DNA of 14,427 nt, from NCBI GenBank assembly GCA_964487155.1, contig CAZAQB010000085.1, positions 1 to 14,427 on the forward strand. Direction: 5' to 3'. The notes beneath the pieces were generated by a model that had not been told where the DNA came from, did not search any database, and was given only the letters and a program-made list of their open reading frames with translations. This stretch comes from CAZAQB01 sp964487155 (GTDB lineage: Bacteria > Pseudomonadota > Gammaproteobacteria > Nitrococcales > Nitrococcaceae). Every line of letters begins with the position of its first letter. Within the stretch, counting starts at the first letter, position 1. The position numbers and the translations under genes are program-made. Positions 1-7,793 of the stretch are shown in pieces.

Positions 1-78
1 AGTACGGCCGACTGAGAAAAGATTCCTTGTGGGACCAAGAGACAAGCGAGATCGGTGCAAATTCGTGACATCTTCGGG

Positions 79-783
79 TTAGTCCAGGTGCAGGCGCCGA
101 AGGCGCTGCACGTCAATGATGCACACGCGCCGGCCGCTTACCGACAGCAGTCCGTCGGAGCTGAGGCCGTTCAGCACCCGGGACAGCGTCTCGGGCTTGA
201 TCGACAGCCGCGCTGCTACGACCTGCTTGGGCACTTCCAGTTCCAGCTCGAAACCGTCCTCGGCATCGGCGGGCAGCAGGCCTTCCAGGTAGCGCTGCAC
301 CCGGTAGGACGCGTTCTGCACCGCCAGGGTGTCGATCTCGCCCAACAGGGCGTGCAGCCGGCCGCTCATGTCCGCCAGCAGCCGCAGGCAGTGCGGCGGG
401 CTGCGGCGCAGCAGCTCCAGGTAGAGGTCGTTGCGCAGCCCGTAGACGACCGACGCAGCCAGGGCTTCGGCGGTGACGGGAAAGCGCTTGCCCTCCATGA
501 ACATCACCGCCTCGGCAAAGGTCTTGCCCGGGGTGGTGATCTCCAAGATCTTCTCCTGGCCCTCCGGAGACAGCCGGTAGAGCTTGATCTGGCCCTCCAG
601 CAACAGATAGAAGCGCCGCGCCGGTTCCCCCTGGCGGAACAGCGCCTGGCCGGGTTCCAGGGCCAGCGCGCGTACACCGGCGGCCAGTTCCGCCAGTCCG
701 TCCGGCGCGAGGTGAGCGAACAGGTAGTGCTCCCGCAGGGTCTGGGCAATGCACTCGGGACTGGGATGCAGAATCTCTGGCAT
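79..783 (-). CDS. dnr: Crp/Fnr-family transcriptional regulator, Dnr type
   Basis: A 234-residue cytoplasmic regulator with an N-terminal cyclic-nucleotide-binding-like beta barrel (about residues 15-125), a dimerisation helix and a C-terminal winged helix-turn-helix (about 165-230). The stretch FRQGEPARRFYLLLEGQIKL followed by YRLSPEGQEKILE and TFAEAVMFM closely matches Pseudomonas DNR, the haem-based nitric-oxide sensor that activates denitrification genes. The recognition helix carries KPETLSR; its E..SR pattern is typical of proteins reading TTGAT half-sites. The N-terminus has no cluster of cysteines, only one Cys near residue 11, so an FNR-type iron-sulfur cluster is unlikely. I chose the ATG at 783 because it begins at the usual family N-terminus; a longer reading to 846 is possible. 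The gene follows the PilZ/DUF1631/GGDEF/EAL gene by about 80 bp on the same strand. No denitrification gene is visible. NO sensing is inferred from family resemblance; another Crp/Fnr subgroup is the alternative. Confidence 0.85.
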   Translation of the reverse strand: MPEILHPSPECIAQTLREHYLFAHLAPDGLAELAAGVRALALEPGQALFRQGEPARRFYLLLEGQIKLYRLSPEGQEKILEITTPGKTFAEAVMFMEGKRFPVTAEALAASVVYGLRNDLYLELLRRSPPHCLRLLADMSGRLHALLGEIDTLAVQNASYRVQRYLEGLLPADAEDGFELELEVPKQVVAARLSIKPETLSRVLNGLSSDGLLSVSGRRVCIIDVQRLRRLHLD

Positions 784-863
784 GAATCGGCTCAAGCCCC
801 TCGCGGGCAACTCTCGGCACTCCGGGCCGCCGGCAGGGGCCGCCACTGAACCCGTCGCGGCGC

Positions 864-3800
864 TTACAGCTGGCCGGCCAGGTCGTTCAGCGGTATGGGT
901 CGGGCGATGCCGTAGCCTTGGCCGTAGTCCAATCCGATCTCGGTGAGCCGGGCCAGGATCTCCTCACTCTCCACGAACTCGGCGACGGTGCGTTTGCCGA
1001 GGAAATGCCCCAGCTCGTTGATGGAGCGCACCATGGCATAGTCGGCTTCGTCGGTGGTGATGTCGCGGATGAACTGCCCGTCGATCTTGAGGAAGTCCAC
1101 CGGCAGGTTCTTGAGATACGAGTAGGAGGACAGCCCGGTGCCGAAGTCGTCCAGGGAGAATTGACAGCCCAGTTCCTTCACTTCCTCGATGAGATCCGCC
1201 GCCCGGGCCAGGTTCTGAACCGCCGCGGTCTCGGTCACCTCGAAGCAGATGCGATTGCCCGGCACCCGTTTGGCCGCAAGCTCCGCGGCCAGGTAGGGGG
1301 CGAAGGTCTCGTCATTCAGGGTGGGCCCGGACAGGTTGATGCAAATACCCTGGATCTCAGACATGGCACGTGGGTGGTCCGAGCACCAGACCAGAACCTC
1401 GCGGATGACCCATCGGTCAACGGCTGTCATGCGGCCGAAACGCTCGGCGGCCGGGATGAACTCCGCCGGCGGAATCAGTTCCTCGGCGGCCCCCTGAATC
1501 GCCACCAGAACCTCGAAGTAGGACAGGGCGTGGGACGTGACATCCAGCGGCATGATGCGCTGGGCCCGCAGGCGCAGGGTGCCCGCCTCGAGCGCCGAGT
1601 CCACCCGGGCGGCCCGGGCCATGCTGCTGCGCAGCTCTGCCAGCTCGGTGTCGTCACTGGTCAGTACGTGCACTCGGTTGCCGCCCGCCTGCTTGGCGGC
1701 CAGGCAGGCTTCGTCGGCATCCTTGAGGACGTTCTCCGGGCCCTGCTCCACCAGGCTAAAGGGCACGACTCCGACGCTGGTGGTCACGGAGATTCGCTCG
1801 CTGCCTTCGCCCACCCGGTGGGCCCGCAGCCGCTGGCACTGCTCCTCGGCGAACTTGCGTCCTCCCTCGGCGCCCCGGTTGGCCAGCAGCACGGCGAACT
1901 CGTCACCGCCCATGCGGCCCACGGCGGCGTCCGCGTCGGCCGCCTCGGTCAGCATGCGGGCGAACTCCTGGAGCAGCCGGTCGCCCTGGTCGTGGCCCAG
2001 GGTGGCGTTCACCACCTTGAAGCCGTCGACGGAAAAGTAGCACAGCACATGGGTCTCGCCCTCTGCCGCCCGGCCCTGGGGAAGGCCGTCCAGGCGCCGG
2101 CGCATGGCCTTGCGATTGAGGCAGCCGGTGAGGGAGTCGTGGGTGGCGTAACGCACCAGCTCGTCGTGCATCTCCTGGAGTTTCTTCTGCCACTGGCGCT
2201 CGGTGAGCGGCGCGTCCATGTCCTCGGTGACGCTGGCGGCGGCCGCTTCCAGATGCCGGGAGAGCTCCGCCAGGCTCAGGTCCCGGGCCTTGATGCCGCT
2301 GCGGTTGACGAACACGAAGCGGGAGCGGTCCTCGGCGATCCACTGCAGGCGCAGGGGCTCCGGTGTGCCGCTCTTGCCGGAGAAGAACACCCAGTCCCCC
2401 ACCTTGAGCAGCTTGGCCTGTCCCAGCCAGCGCGAGGAGATGCGCTTTAGCTCATCCTCGCTGGGGTCGTGGACCTCGGGCATCTGCACCATGTCGATCG
2501 GCTCCGGCAGCCGGCCGTCCCGGCATACCCCCATCACCAGGTCGCGCAGCTTGGCGGTCAGCTCCTGCATGGGCTGGGAGTAGCGACCGAACGCGGTGAG
2601 CTGGCGCTCGATGTGGGCCAGCACCTTGTCCGGCTCGGGAATGCCCCGGGGTGGCTCGCTGTCGCGGCCCAGGGCCGCCAGCAGGCGGTCCACCACGCCC
2701 AGGCCCCGGCGCCACTGGTCGTCCTTGGGGCCCACCCGCAGGTAGACCAGCACCAGCAGGTGGCGCCAGCCCTGGTCCAGGAACTGGCGCACCAGCTCGG
2801 GGATGCGGTGTCCGGCCACCCGGCGGTCCAGTTCCCGGCGCACTGCCCGCTGGGCGCGCTCCAGCTTCTGGGTGCCCTCGCACTGCTGGAGCACCTTCTG
2901 CATGTTCACCGCCCGGGTGCGCAGGGGCTTCTCCACCAGCTCCGCGATTTCCTGGGAGGCCTCGATATAGACGTCCGGATACCGGGCGTACTCGTCCAGC
3001 ACCCGGCTCAGCTGGCGCTCGACCGATACCCGCAGCCGGTCCCGGTCAGGGCCGCGTACCGTGGCCAGCGCGACCCCGGCACGGTCGAGCTGGTTGAGCA
3101 GATCATGGATGGGCTGGGGCTCGCTCTTGAGGAAGCCGCCGTTCTCCAGCTGTACCTTCAGGGCCAGCACGGCCATGCGGCCGCTCCAATCCCGGATGAA
3201 GTCGGTATTGACGGCGTCGCGGCCGAGATCCTCGAACCAGCTTCCCAGCAGGTTCACCTGCTCGGTCTGCTCCGGCGCCAGCTCCTTGTTGGCGGCGTTG
3301 CCGGAGACGTCGCGCAAGGTATCAAGCAGCCGCTCCCGCAGCCCTTCCGCCGGCGCAGGTGAGTCCGTCTGGAGCTGGGATTGCAGGCGGTTGACTGCCC
3401 GTACGATTTCTTCCCGTTGATAGGTGGCCGTCGCGGCCCCCTGGGCGGAAGCGCCCGTGGCCGGCGCGCCGCTACTGTGGCCGCCCATCGCTGCCCGTTG
3501 CGCGGCCAGCCGCTCGCGCAGGTGAGCCAAGTCCCGGGCGGCCGGCACCAGCTGACGGATGGCCGAAGCCGACGGACCCCCGGCCGCCGCCGGCTGGGGC
3601 GCTGACGCGGCCCCGCCCCGGAAGCCCGGGCCCGGGCCTCGGGGGCCGGGAGATGACCAGCCGGGGGCGGGAGCCGGTGGAGCCTGGGGCCCGACGTCCG
3701 GTGCCGGCGGCTCGTCCTGGGGCGCGGGCTGGGATGCCTGCGGGTCCTCGGCCTCGGCTTCGCGCTGCGCCTCGGTTTCCGCCTCTGAGGGGGCGGCGGA

Positions 3801-4841
3801 GCCGCCGCGGCCCACCTTGTGGATTTCCTTCTCCAGGTTGGGGAGCACGCCTCGATCGCGCAGTCCGGCGTTGAGGTCGGCATAGAGCTGGCCGGCGTCG
3901 CGTAGCAGGGTCCGTCCGAACACGGTGTAGATCGCCTGCTGGGCCAGATGCTCCAGGGCCAGGGTGTCCAGGGAACTGCTCAGGCACTCGGCCAGGCCCG
4001 CCGGGGCGATGGGGTTGGTGGCCTCGGTGAGTCGCCGTCCGCAGACGTAGCTCAGGCGACGGTTCAACAATTCGAGGTCAGGCGCGTGCCGGCCCTCGGC
4101 CTTGGTCACCGCCTCGGAGCGTGCAAGCCAGTCCTCGAACTCGTTCTCATCGACCAGGGAGAGGTTGTCCAGGTCCATCTCCTGGTGGGCGGACTCTGCG
4201 CTGTCGGTCCCACCGCTGGAGACTCTGCCGCTGGCGAGGTCGGCGAGCTTGCCGGTCATGTGCTCCAGGAACTCGGAGAGCACCTGCTGGCGGGCATTGC
4301 GCATGTAGCGATAGCCGGAGAAATAGGCGTTCTGCTCGGCGTTGTCCCGGGCCGCCTGGGCGCCCTCGTAGAGGTGCTCCACGGTCTGGTGGGCAAACTC
4401 CGGCAGGCGAGACTCCAGGAACTCCCTGATGGCCTGGTTCACCAGCCCCAGTGCGTCCCGCGAGAGCCGGCTGCCCGCGTCCCCATCGGATTGCCCGCCG
4501 GCCTCCGCCTGGCCCTCCGCCAGCGCGCCGAGCAGAGTGGTCACCTCGGGCAGGGGGCTGAGGAAGGCGATTCCCAGGCCCTCCCGGGTGACCCGGGCCA
4601 CCCGGGCCTGGATTTCCCTGCTGCCCTGACGCAGCGGGTTTTCGAACTGAACCTTGACGCGGTCGTCGATGTGCAGTCCGCGGTGCAGGAACGACCCGCC
4701 GCGGCTGCTCGCCCGGGCCAGAAACAGCCCGCCGTCGCAGAAGTCCCTGATGACGACTTCCACGGGCCGCGTGGAAGCACTGGAGACCGTTGCTTCCCAG
4801 CGAACCGGCTGACGCTTGTAGGCGCGGCGTTCAATTTGCAT
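864..4841 (-). CDS. PilZ-DUF1631-GGDEF-EAL cyclic-di-GMP protein
   Basis: A soluble protein of 1325 residues with no visible signal peptide or membrane segment. Residues 4-105 form a PilZ domain: R6-A-Y-K-R10 gives the RxxxR motif and D33-F-C-D-G-G a variant of (D/N)xSxxG with Cys for Ser. Residues about 127-860 fit DUF1631, interrupted by a Pro/Ala/Gly-rich linker (about 352-475). A GGDEF domain spans about 900-1065, with GGDEF at 978-982. An EAL domain spans about 1085-1325, reading EVL at 1110-1112 but keeping N1169, E1201, D1231-D1232, K1252, E1288 and Q1308. The GGDEF domain lacks the RxxD inhibitory site, and the first Asp of the usual DxD-FK metal motif is Ser (FSVDGFK). I infer a c-di-GMP receptor or phosphodiesterase more than a cyclase. 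The start is the ATG at 4841, with a weak GGA-type ribosome site; a TTG at 4895 adds 18 unconvincing residues. Confidence 0.93.
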   Translation of the reverse strand: MQIERRAYKRQPVRWEATVSSASTRPVEVVIRDFCDGGLFLARASSRGGSFLHRGLHIDDRVKVQFENPLRQGSREIQARVARVTREGLGIAFLSPLPEVTTLLGALAEGQAEAGGQSDGDAGSRLSRDALGLVNQAIREFLESRLPEFAHQTVEHLYEGAQAARDNAEQNAYFSGYRYMRNARQQVLSEFLEHMTGKLADLASGRVSSGGTDSAESAHQEMDLDNLSLVDENEFEDWLARSEAVTKAEGRHAPDLELLNRRLSYVCGRRLTEATNPIAPAGLAECLSSSLDTLALEHLAQQAIYTVFGRTLLRDAGQLYADLNAGLRDRGVLPNLEKEIHKVGRGGSAAPSEAETEAQREAEAEDPQASQPAPQDEPPAPDVGPQAPPAPAPGWSSPGPRGPGPGFRGGAASAPQPAAAGGPSASAIRQLVPAARDLAHLRERLAAQRAAMGGHSSGAPATGASAQGAATATYQREEIVRAVNRLQSQLQTDSPAPAEGLRERLLDTLRDVSGNAANKELAPEQTEQVNLLGSWFEDLGRDAVNTDFIRDWSGRMAVLALKVQLENGGFLKSEPQPIHDLLNQLDRAGVALATVRGPDRDRLRVSVERQLSRVLDEYARYPDVYIEASQEIAELVEKPLRTRAVNMQKVLQQCEGTQKLERAQRAVRRELDRRVAGHRIPELVRQFLDQGWRHLLVLVYLRVGPKDDQWRRGLGVVDRLLAALGRDSEPPRGIPEPDKVLAHIERQLTAFGRYSQPMQELTAKLRDLVMGVCRDGRLPEPIDMVQMPEVHDPSEDELKRISSRWLGQAKLLKVGDWVFFSGKSGTPEPLRLQWIAEDRSRFVFVNRSGIKARDLSLAELSRHLEAAAASVTEDMDAPLTERQWQKKLQEMHDELVRYATHDSLTGCLNRKAMRRRLDGLPQGRAAEGETHVLCYFSVDGFKVVNATLGHDQGDRLLQEFARMLTEAADADAAVGRMGGDEFAVLLANRGAEGGRKFAEEQCQRLRAHRVGEGSERISVTTSVGVVPFSLVEQGPENVLKDADEACLAAKQAGGNRVHVLTSDDTELAELRSSMARAARVDSALEAGTLRLRAQRIMPLDVTSHALSYFEVLVAIQGAAEELIPPAEFIPAAERFGRMTAVDRWVIREVLVWCSDHPRAMSEIQGICINLSGPTLNDETFAPYLAAELAAKRVPGNRICFEVTETAAVQNLARAADLIEEVKELGCQFSLDDFGTGLSSYSYLKNLPVDFLKIDGQFIRDITTDEADYAMVRSINELGHFLGKRTVAEFVESEEILARLTEIGLDYGQGYGIARPIPLNDLAGQL

Positions 4842-4986
4842 CGCGAGTGATTCCGCTTGACCCGAAAGTGCGTTCCTGTGCAGGGCCCGCCACAAGCCTA
4901 TCGGCCGATAGCAGCCCCAACATTAGCAGACTTGCGGGCCGCTTCAGCCCGTTGGCGGCGCCGCCGGCGCGCCCGCCAACGGCGGC
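4842..4986. promoter_or_regulatory. Intergenic region with possible promoter and 14-bp palindrome upstream of the PilZ/GGDEF/EAL gene
   Basis: This 145-bp gap separates the CBS-domain gene from the c-di-GMP gene, both on the minus strand. Three things can be seen. A stem-loop has arms GTTGGCGG (4951-4958) and CCGCCAAC (4973-4980), just after the CBS stop and without a U-tract. A possible extended -10 on the minus strand reads TGCTAATGT (-10 at 4920-4925), with a weak CTGAAG -35 at 4942-4947. A perfect palindrome CTATCGGCCGATAG lies at 4898-4911, where an operator just downstream of that start site would be. The promoter is tentative. Confidence 0.3.
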
Positions 4987-5442
4987 TCAGTCTGCAGGTC
5001 CCCGGCCATCGGTCGCCCGGCGCAGAGCCGACAGGATATCTTCGCGCGCCACCACGCCCACGATGATGCCTTCGTCCGTTACCGGGAAGCTCTTGTTGCG
5101 CATCTCAACCATCACCTGCAGAGTGCGGGTCAGGGGTGTCTCCGGGTCCATGGTGCGGGGGTCGCGGGTCATGACGGACTCGACGGATCGGCGCATGATC
5201 TCCTCGTAGGGCGGCACCATCTGGTCGGTACCGAAGGCAAAGGCCTTGAGGATGTCGAACTTGGTGGCCATGCCCAGCAGGCGCGCGTCCAGATCCGCCA
5301 CCGGGACGCCGTTGAAATCGTGGGCTTCAAAGATCTCTTCCAGCTCGGCGAGAGTGGTGTCCGGCGCGATGGTCACCGGGCTGGCGACCATGACGTCCTT
5401 GACCCGGTAGCGCAGGAATTCGTACATGGTGGTGTTCTCCAT
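4987..5442 (-). CDS. Tandem CBS-domain protein
   Basis: A 151-residue cytoplasmic protein made of two CBS domains, about residues 14-70 (VKDVMVASPVTIAPDTTLAE ... GVPVAD) and 86-143 (VESVMTRDPRTMDPETPLTR ... FPVTDEGIIVGVVAREDIL). CBS pairs fold into a Bateman module that usually binds adenine nucleotides and senses energy or ionic state. There is no attached catalytic domain, so this is a stand-alone CBS protein whose partner cannot be read from the sequence. The ATG at 5442 is preceded by GGAGGTGATC (5450-5459), a perfect match to the 16S anti-Shine-Dalgarno tail. A second ATG at 5427 (MYEFLRY) also has a GGAG nine bases upstream, so either start could be used. The gene is divergent from the hypothetical gene at 5550 across a 107-bp gap. 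Confidence 0.88.
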   Translation of the reverse strand: MENTTMYEFLRYRVKDVMVASPVTIAPDTTLAELEEIFEAHDFNGVPVADLDARLLGMATKFDILKAFAFGTDQMVPPYEEIMRRSVESVMTRDPRTMDPETPLTRTLQVMVEMRNKSFPVTDEGIIVGVVAREDILSALRRATDGRGPAD

Positions 5443-5457
5443 TCTGCGGGATCACCT

Positions 5458-5483
5458 CCGCCGGGCAATGCCGGGCCCGGCGG
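5458..5483. promoter_or_regulatory. GC-rich stem-loop overlapping the CBS gene ribosome-binding site
   Basis: Arms CCGCCGGGC (5458-5466) and GCCCGGCGG (5475-5483) form a perfect 9-bp stem with an 8-nt loop. The inner end shares its last bases with the extended Shine-Dalgarno sequence of the CBS gene (5450-5459). In the minus-strand transcript it would sit directly against the ribosome site. A role in translation control is inference only. Confidence 0.4.
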
Positions 5484-5549
5484 CAACGCCCGCATGATGA
5501 CCCCAGGACCCAGGCCCGGCAAGGCACCGCCGGTGCTCCCCGACCGACC

Positions 5550-5993
5550 ATGAGCCGACGCTCTCAGCCAGAGTCCACACTCCTGCCCGACGCAGAGAAC
5601 CTGCCGTGGGCGCACTGCACCAGCTTCGACGATCTGGTCGCAGCACTCACCGCCGACCGCGCCGAGTACCGGCTGCTGCTGGCCTTCCTCGGCGTGGCAC
5701 GAGCCGGTCACCGGCGGGGCGATGACGAACTCCAGGCCCTGCTGGTCATCGACCGCCCGCTGCCGACGCTGCCCGATCTGGGGCATCTTCAGGCGCTTGC
5801 CCAGGAGGCCGGGGCAGAACCCTGGGAGTACGTGCTGGTGGGCCCCTTGCGCCAGCCCGACGGATCCCTGGCCGACGCGGAGGAGGCCGCGCTGCACCTG
5901 CAGCACCTGGCCGTGCGGGTCATGGAAGGCCGGCAGCTCGCCGGCTACCTGGCCTTCGAGCGAGGCGGGCGGCGGGTCACGGCCGGCCCCTGA
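5550..5993 (+). CDS. Hypothetical protein, 147 residues
   Basis: I do not recognise this protein. It has a mixed alpha/beta character with no signal peptide or transmembrane segment. A Leu-rich stretch (AEYRLLLAFLGVARAG) precedes an acidic turn and a probable beta strand (ELQALLVIDRPLPTLPDLGH); further likely secondary structure follows (WEYVLVGPL, then the helical EEAALHLQHLAVRVM). The balanced hydrophobic and charged pattern favours this frame over the overlapping antisense frame, which is rich in Gln, Gly and Arg and lacks a clear start. No convincing Shine-Dalgarno sequence precedes the ATG, so the start is uncertain. The gene is divergent from the CBS gene and ends 18 bp from the convergent lipoprotein gene. 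No function is offered. Confidence 0.6.
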   Translation: MSRRSQPESTLLPDAENLPWAHCTSFDDLVAALTADRAEYRLLLAFLGVARAGHRRGDDELQALLVIDRPLPTLPDLGHLQALAQEAGAEPWEYVLVGPLRQPDGSLADAEEAALHLQHLAVRVMEGRQLAGYLAFERGGRRVTAGP

Positions 5994-6011
5994 GGGCGGC
6001 GCGCGGCCGGT

Positions 6012-6674
6012 TCAGTTGGTCACCGGCGCCAGGGTGAGCTCCACGCGACGGTTCTCGGCCCGGCCTGCCGCTGTGGCGTTGTCAGCGATGGGGTACTGCT
6101 CGCCATAGCCCCGGGTGACGATCCGCTGGTCCATGATGCCCTCGCTTTTCAGGTACTGGGCCACCGCGGCGGCGCGCCGCTCGGAGAGGCTCTGGTTGTA
6201 GCTCGCGCGCCCCGTGCTGTCGGTGTGGCCCGCTACCTCGATGAGGGTTTTCTGGTACTCGTTGAGCACCAGAGTCACCGAATTCAGCACCTCAAAGAAC
6301 TGCGGCCGCAGGCTGGCCTCGTCAGTGCCGAAGGTTACGTTGCCCGGCATATTGAGGATCAGGTTGTCGCCGCTGCGGGTCACGCTGACCCCGGTGCCCT
6401 GCAGGCGACGGCGCAGCTCTGCTTCCTGGCGATCCATGTAATGACCCACTGCGGCGCCGCTCAGACCGCCGATGCCTGCACCGATCAGGGCTCGGTTGCG
6501 CCGTTCCCGAGCGTTGTCTCCGGTGGCAATGCCGATCACCGCGCCCGCCACGGAGCCGATGATCGCGCCCTTGGTGGCGCTGCTGGTCTGCTGCTCCCCG
6601 GTGTACGGGTTGGTGGTGGTGCAGGCGCCCAGGGCCAGCGCCACGGCCGCCATGGCGATGCCGAGTTGCCGCAT
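6012..6674 (-). CDS. yiaD: OmpA-family glycine-zipper lipoprotein, YiaD-like
   Basis: A 220-residue predicted outer-membrane lipoprotein, nearly the length of E. coli YiaD (about 219). The N-terminus is a type II signal peptide whose lipobox LGAC places the lipidated cysteine at residue 18; Thr at +2 does not predict retention in the inner membrane. Residues 34-79 form a glycine-zipper segment (GAIIGSVAGAVIGIATG, then ALIGAGIGGLSGAAVG). The conserved GTGVSVTRSGDNLILNMP leads into an OmpA-like peptidoglycan-binding domain (about 105-217) with GHTDSTG at 149-155 and the closing ENRRVEL; the Asp and Arg of these motifs bind diaminopimelate in the family. The start at 6674 has a good GAGGAG site seven bases upstream; longer readings lose the signal peptide. 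The likely role is anchoring the outer membrane to peptidoglycan. It is convergent with the hypothetical gene and divergent from the GNAT gene. Confidence 0.93.
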   Translation of the reverse strand: MRQLGIAMAAVALALGACTTTNPYTGEQQTSSATKGAIIGSVAGAVIGIATGDNARERRNRALIGAGIGGLSGAAVGHYMDRQEAELRRRLQGTGVSVTRSGDNLILNMPGNVTFGTDEASLRPQFFEVLNSVTLVLNEYQKTLIEVAGHTDSTGRASYNQSLSERRAAAVAQYLKSEGIMDQRIVTRGYGEQYPIADNATAAGRAENRRVELTLAPVTN

Positions 6675-6874
6675 CCCGTGTCTCCTCTTCGTTTCTGGAA
6701 TGGTTCTGTGATACGGTAGTGCTGCGATGCAGCATAGACTGCCTCCGCAGCAGCATCGAGGCAGGTTAACAGCGATCCATTTTTCAGGGCGTGCGGCACC
6801 GCACGCCAGACCCGCTTGCCCGCGGCGGACCGCGCGGGATGTCTGCGGGTTCTGTGTCCTCATGGAGGTGCACA
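6675..6874. other. Divergent intergenic region between the lipoprotein and GNAT genes
   Basis: This 200-bp spacer is lower in GC than the flanking genes. It holds a strong inverted repeat, GGCGTGCGG (6788-6796) and CCGCACGCC (6799-6807), separated by two bases and next to a short T-run at 6780-6784. Promoters for both divergent genes must lie here, but I could not pick a convincing -35/-10 pair on either strand. Confidence 0.4.
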
Positions 6875-7522
6875 ATGAACATGACAGCTGACTCAGTCTT
6901 CTTCCAACGCCCCGAGCGCCACGTGCGCCGCATGTGGTGGTACGACCGGGACCGGTTCGGCCGCCACCTGCTGCGCCTGAGCCCGGAAGATCGCTACCTG
7001 CGCTTTGGCGGCCACATGGGCGATGAGACGTTGGCCGAGTACGCCCGGCGCAGCGACTGGCCGCGTCATGTCCTGCTCGGCGCCTTCATCGACGGTGAGC
7101 TTCGGGGCGTGGGCGAGTGCCGGTTCCTGGATGGCAGCTGGCCGCCGGAGGCCGAGCTGGCATTCAGCGTGGAGACGCCCCACCAGGGCCAGGGCCTCGG
7201 CACCGAGCTGTTCCGGCGCCTGGTGATTTTCGCCCGCAACCGCGGGGTACGCCGGGTCTACGTCACAACCCTGCGGGGAAATGTGGCGATGCGCCGCATC
7301 GCAGGGCGCTTCGGCATGGTGATGGCTCCGGGAGAGGACGAACTGGAGGGACGCCTGGAGCTGCTCTGGCCCACCGGGCTGTCCGTGGCGAAGGAGGCCC
7401 TGGACCAGGGCCAGGCCCTGTGGAGCGCCGGCTGGGTGGAGGCATCCCAGGCGTATGCCAACACGGGATCAGGCGCGGTTCCGGAGGAGGACGCCGAGAG
7501 CGTCAGCGGCTGGCCGGGCTGA
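6875..7522 (+). CDS. GNAT-family N-acetyltransferase
   Basis: A 215-residue cytoplasmic protein with a GCN5-related acetyltransferase fold (about residues 18-165). Motif A is clear: the strand AELAFSVE precedes the pyrophosphate loop Q104-G-Q-G-L-G109 and the helix TELFRRLVIFARNRG; motif B follows (RVYVTTLRGNVAMRRIAGRFGM). GNAT enzymes transfer acetyl from acetyl-CoA to an amine. The early segment LSPEDRYLRFG recalls the GNAT domains of protein lysine acetyltransferases of the Pat type, but the acyl-CoA-synthetase-like domain of those proteins is absent, so the substrate is unknown. The C-terminal 45 or so residues look disordered. The ATG at 6875 has an excellent GGAGG six bases upstream; an upstream GTG at 6791 in the same frame lacks one. 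It appears to be a single-gene unit. Confidence 0.88.
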   Translation: MNMTADSVFFQRPERHVRRMWWYDRDRFGRHLLRLSPEDRYLRFGGHMGDETLAEYARRSDWPRHVLLGAFIDGELRGVGECRFLDGSWPPEAELAFSVETPHQGQGLGTELFRRLVIFARNRGVRRVYVTTLRGNVAMRRIAGRFGMVMAPGEDELEGRLELLWPTGLSVAKEALDQGQALWSAGWVEASQAYANTGSGAVPEEDAESVSGWPG

Positions 7523-7793
7523 CCCTCGCACCGCCGGGGCGCGAACTGGCCGTTCTCAATCACCGGCCCGATTGCCGGCGAATCGTTTTGCATGGAACGT
7601 CACTGCCAAAGTGTGGCGTAAGTCGCGGTCTGCCCGGGGTATCGGGGTGCTTAATCTATCCCGTACGCAGGCGCGAGTCCGGCGACAGCGGCCTGCGGGG
7701 GCGCAGCGATAAGGCTCCCGGGCACGCGGCGCGCCGGCCCGGTCCGAAACAGGTTTTTTGTGGATTCAAACCAACCTTGAACGGAGCAATCTC
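7523..7793. other. Non-coding stretch upstream of the small ORF
   Basis: These 271 bp carry no convincing gene. Visible items are a short inverted repeat CCGGC/GCCGG (7563-7567 and 7574-7578) followed by a TTTT run, which may end GNAT transcription, and a second pair CCGGGC/GCCCGG (7718-7723 and 7737-7742) with a T6 run some 10 nt further on. I could not identify a confident promoter or riboswitch. Confidence 0.3.

Noticed and set aside
918..2450. A 510-codon plus-strand frame opposite the GGDEF-EAL region, with a similar 300-codon frame at 3948-4850
   Set aside because: Both are shadows of the minus-strand c-di-GMP gene, whose domains are unmistakable; they lack recognisable motifs and ribosome sites.
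5373..5906. A 177-codon minus-strand frame overlapping the CBS gene and the hypothetical gene
   Set aside because: It overlaps the well-supported CBS gene in another frame, and its Gln/Gly/Arg-rich composition looks like a shadow.
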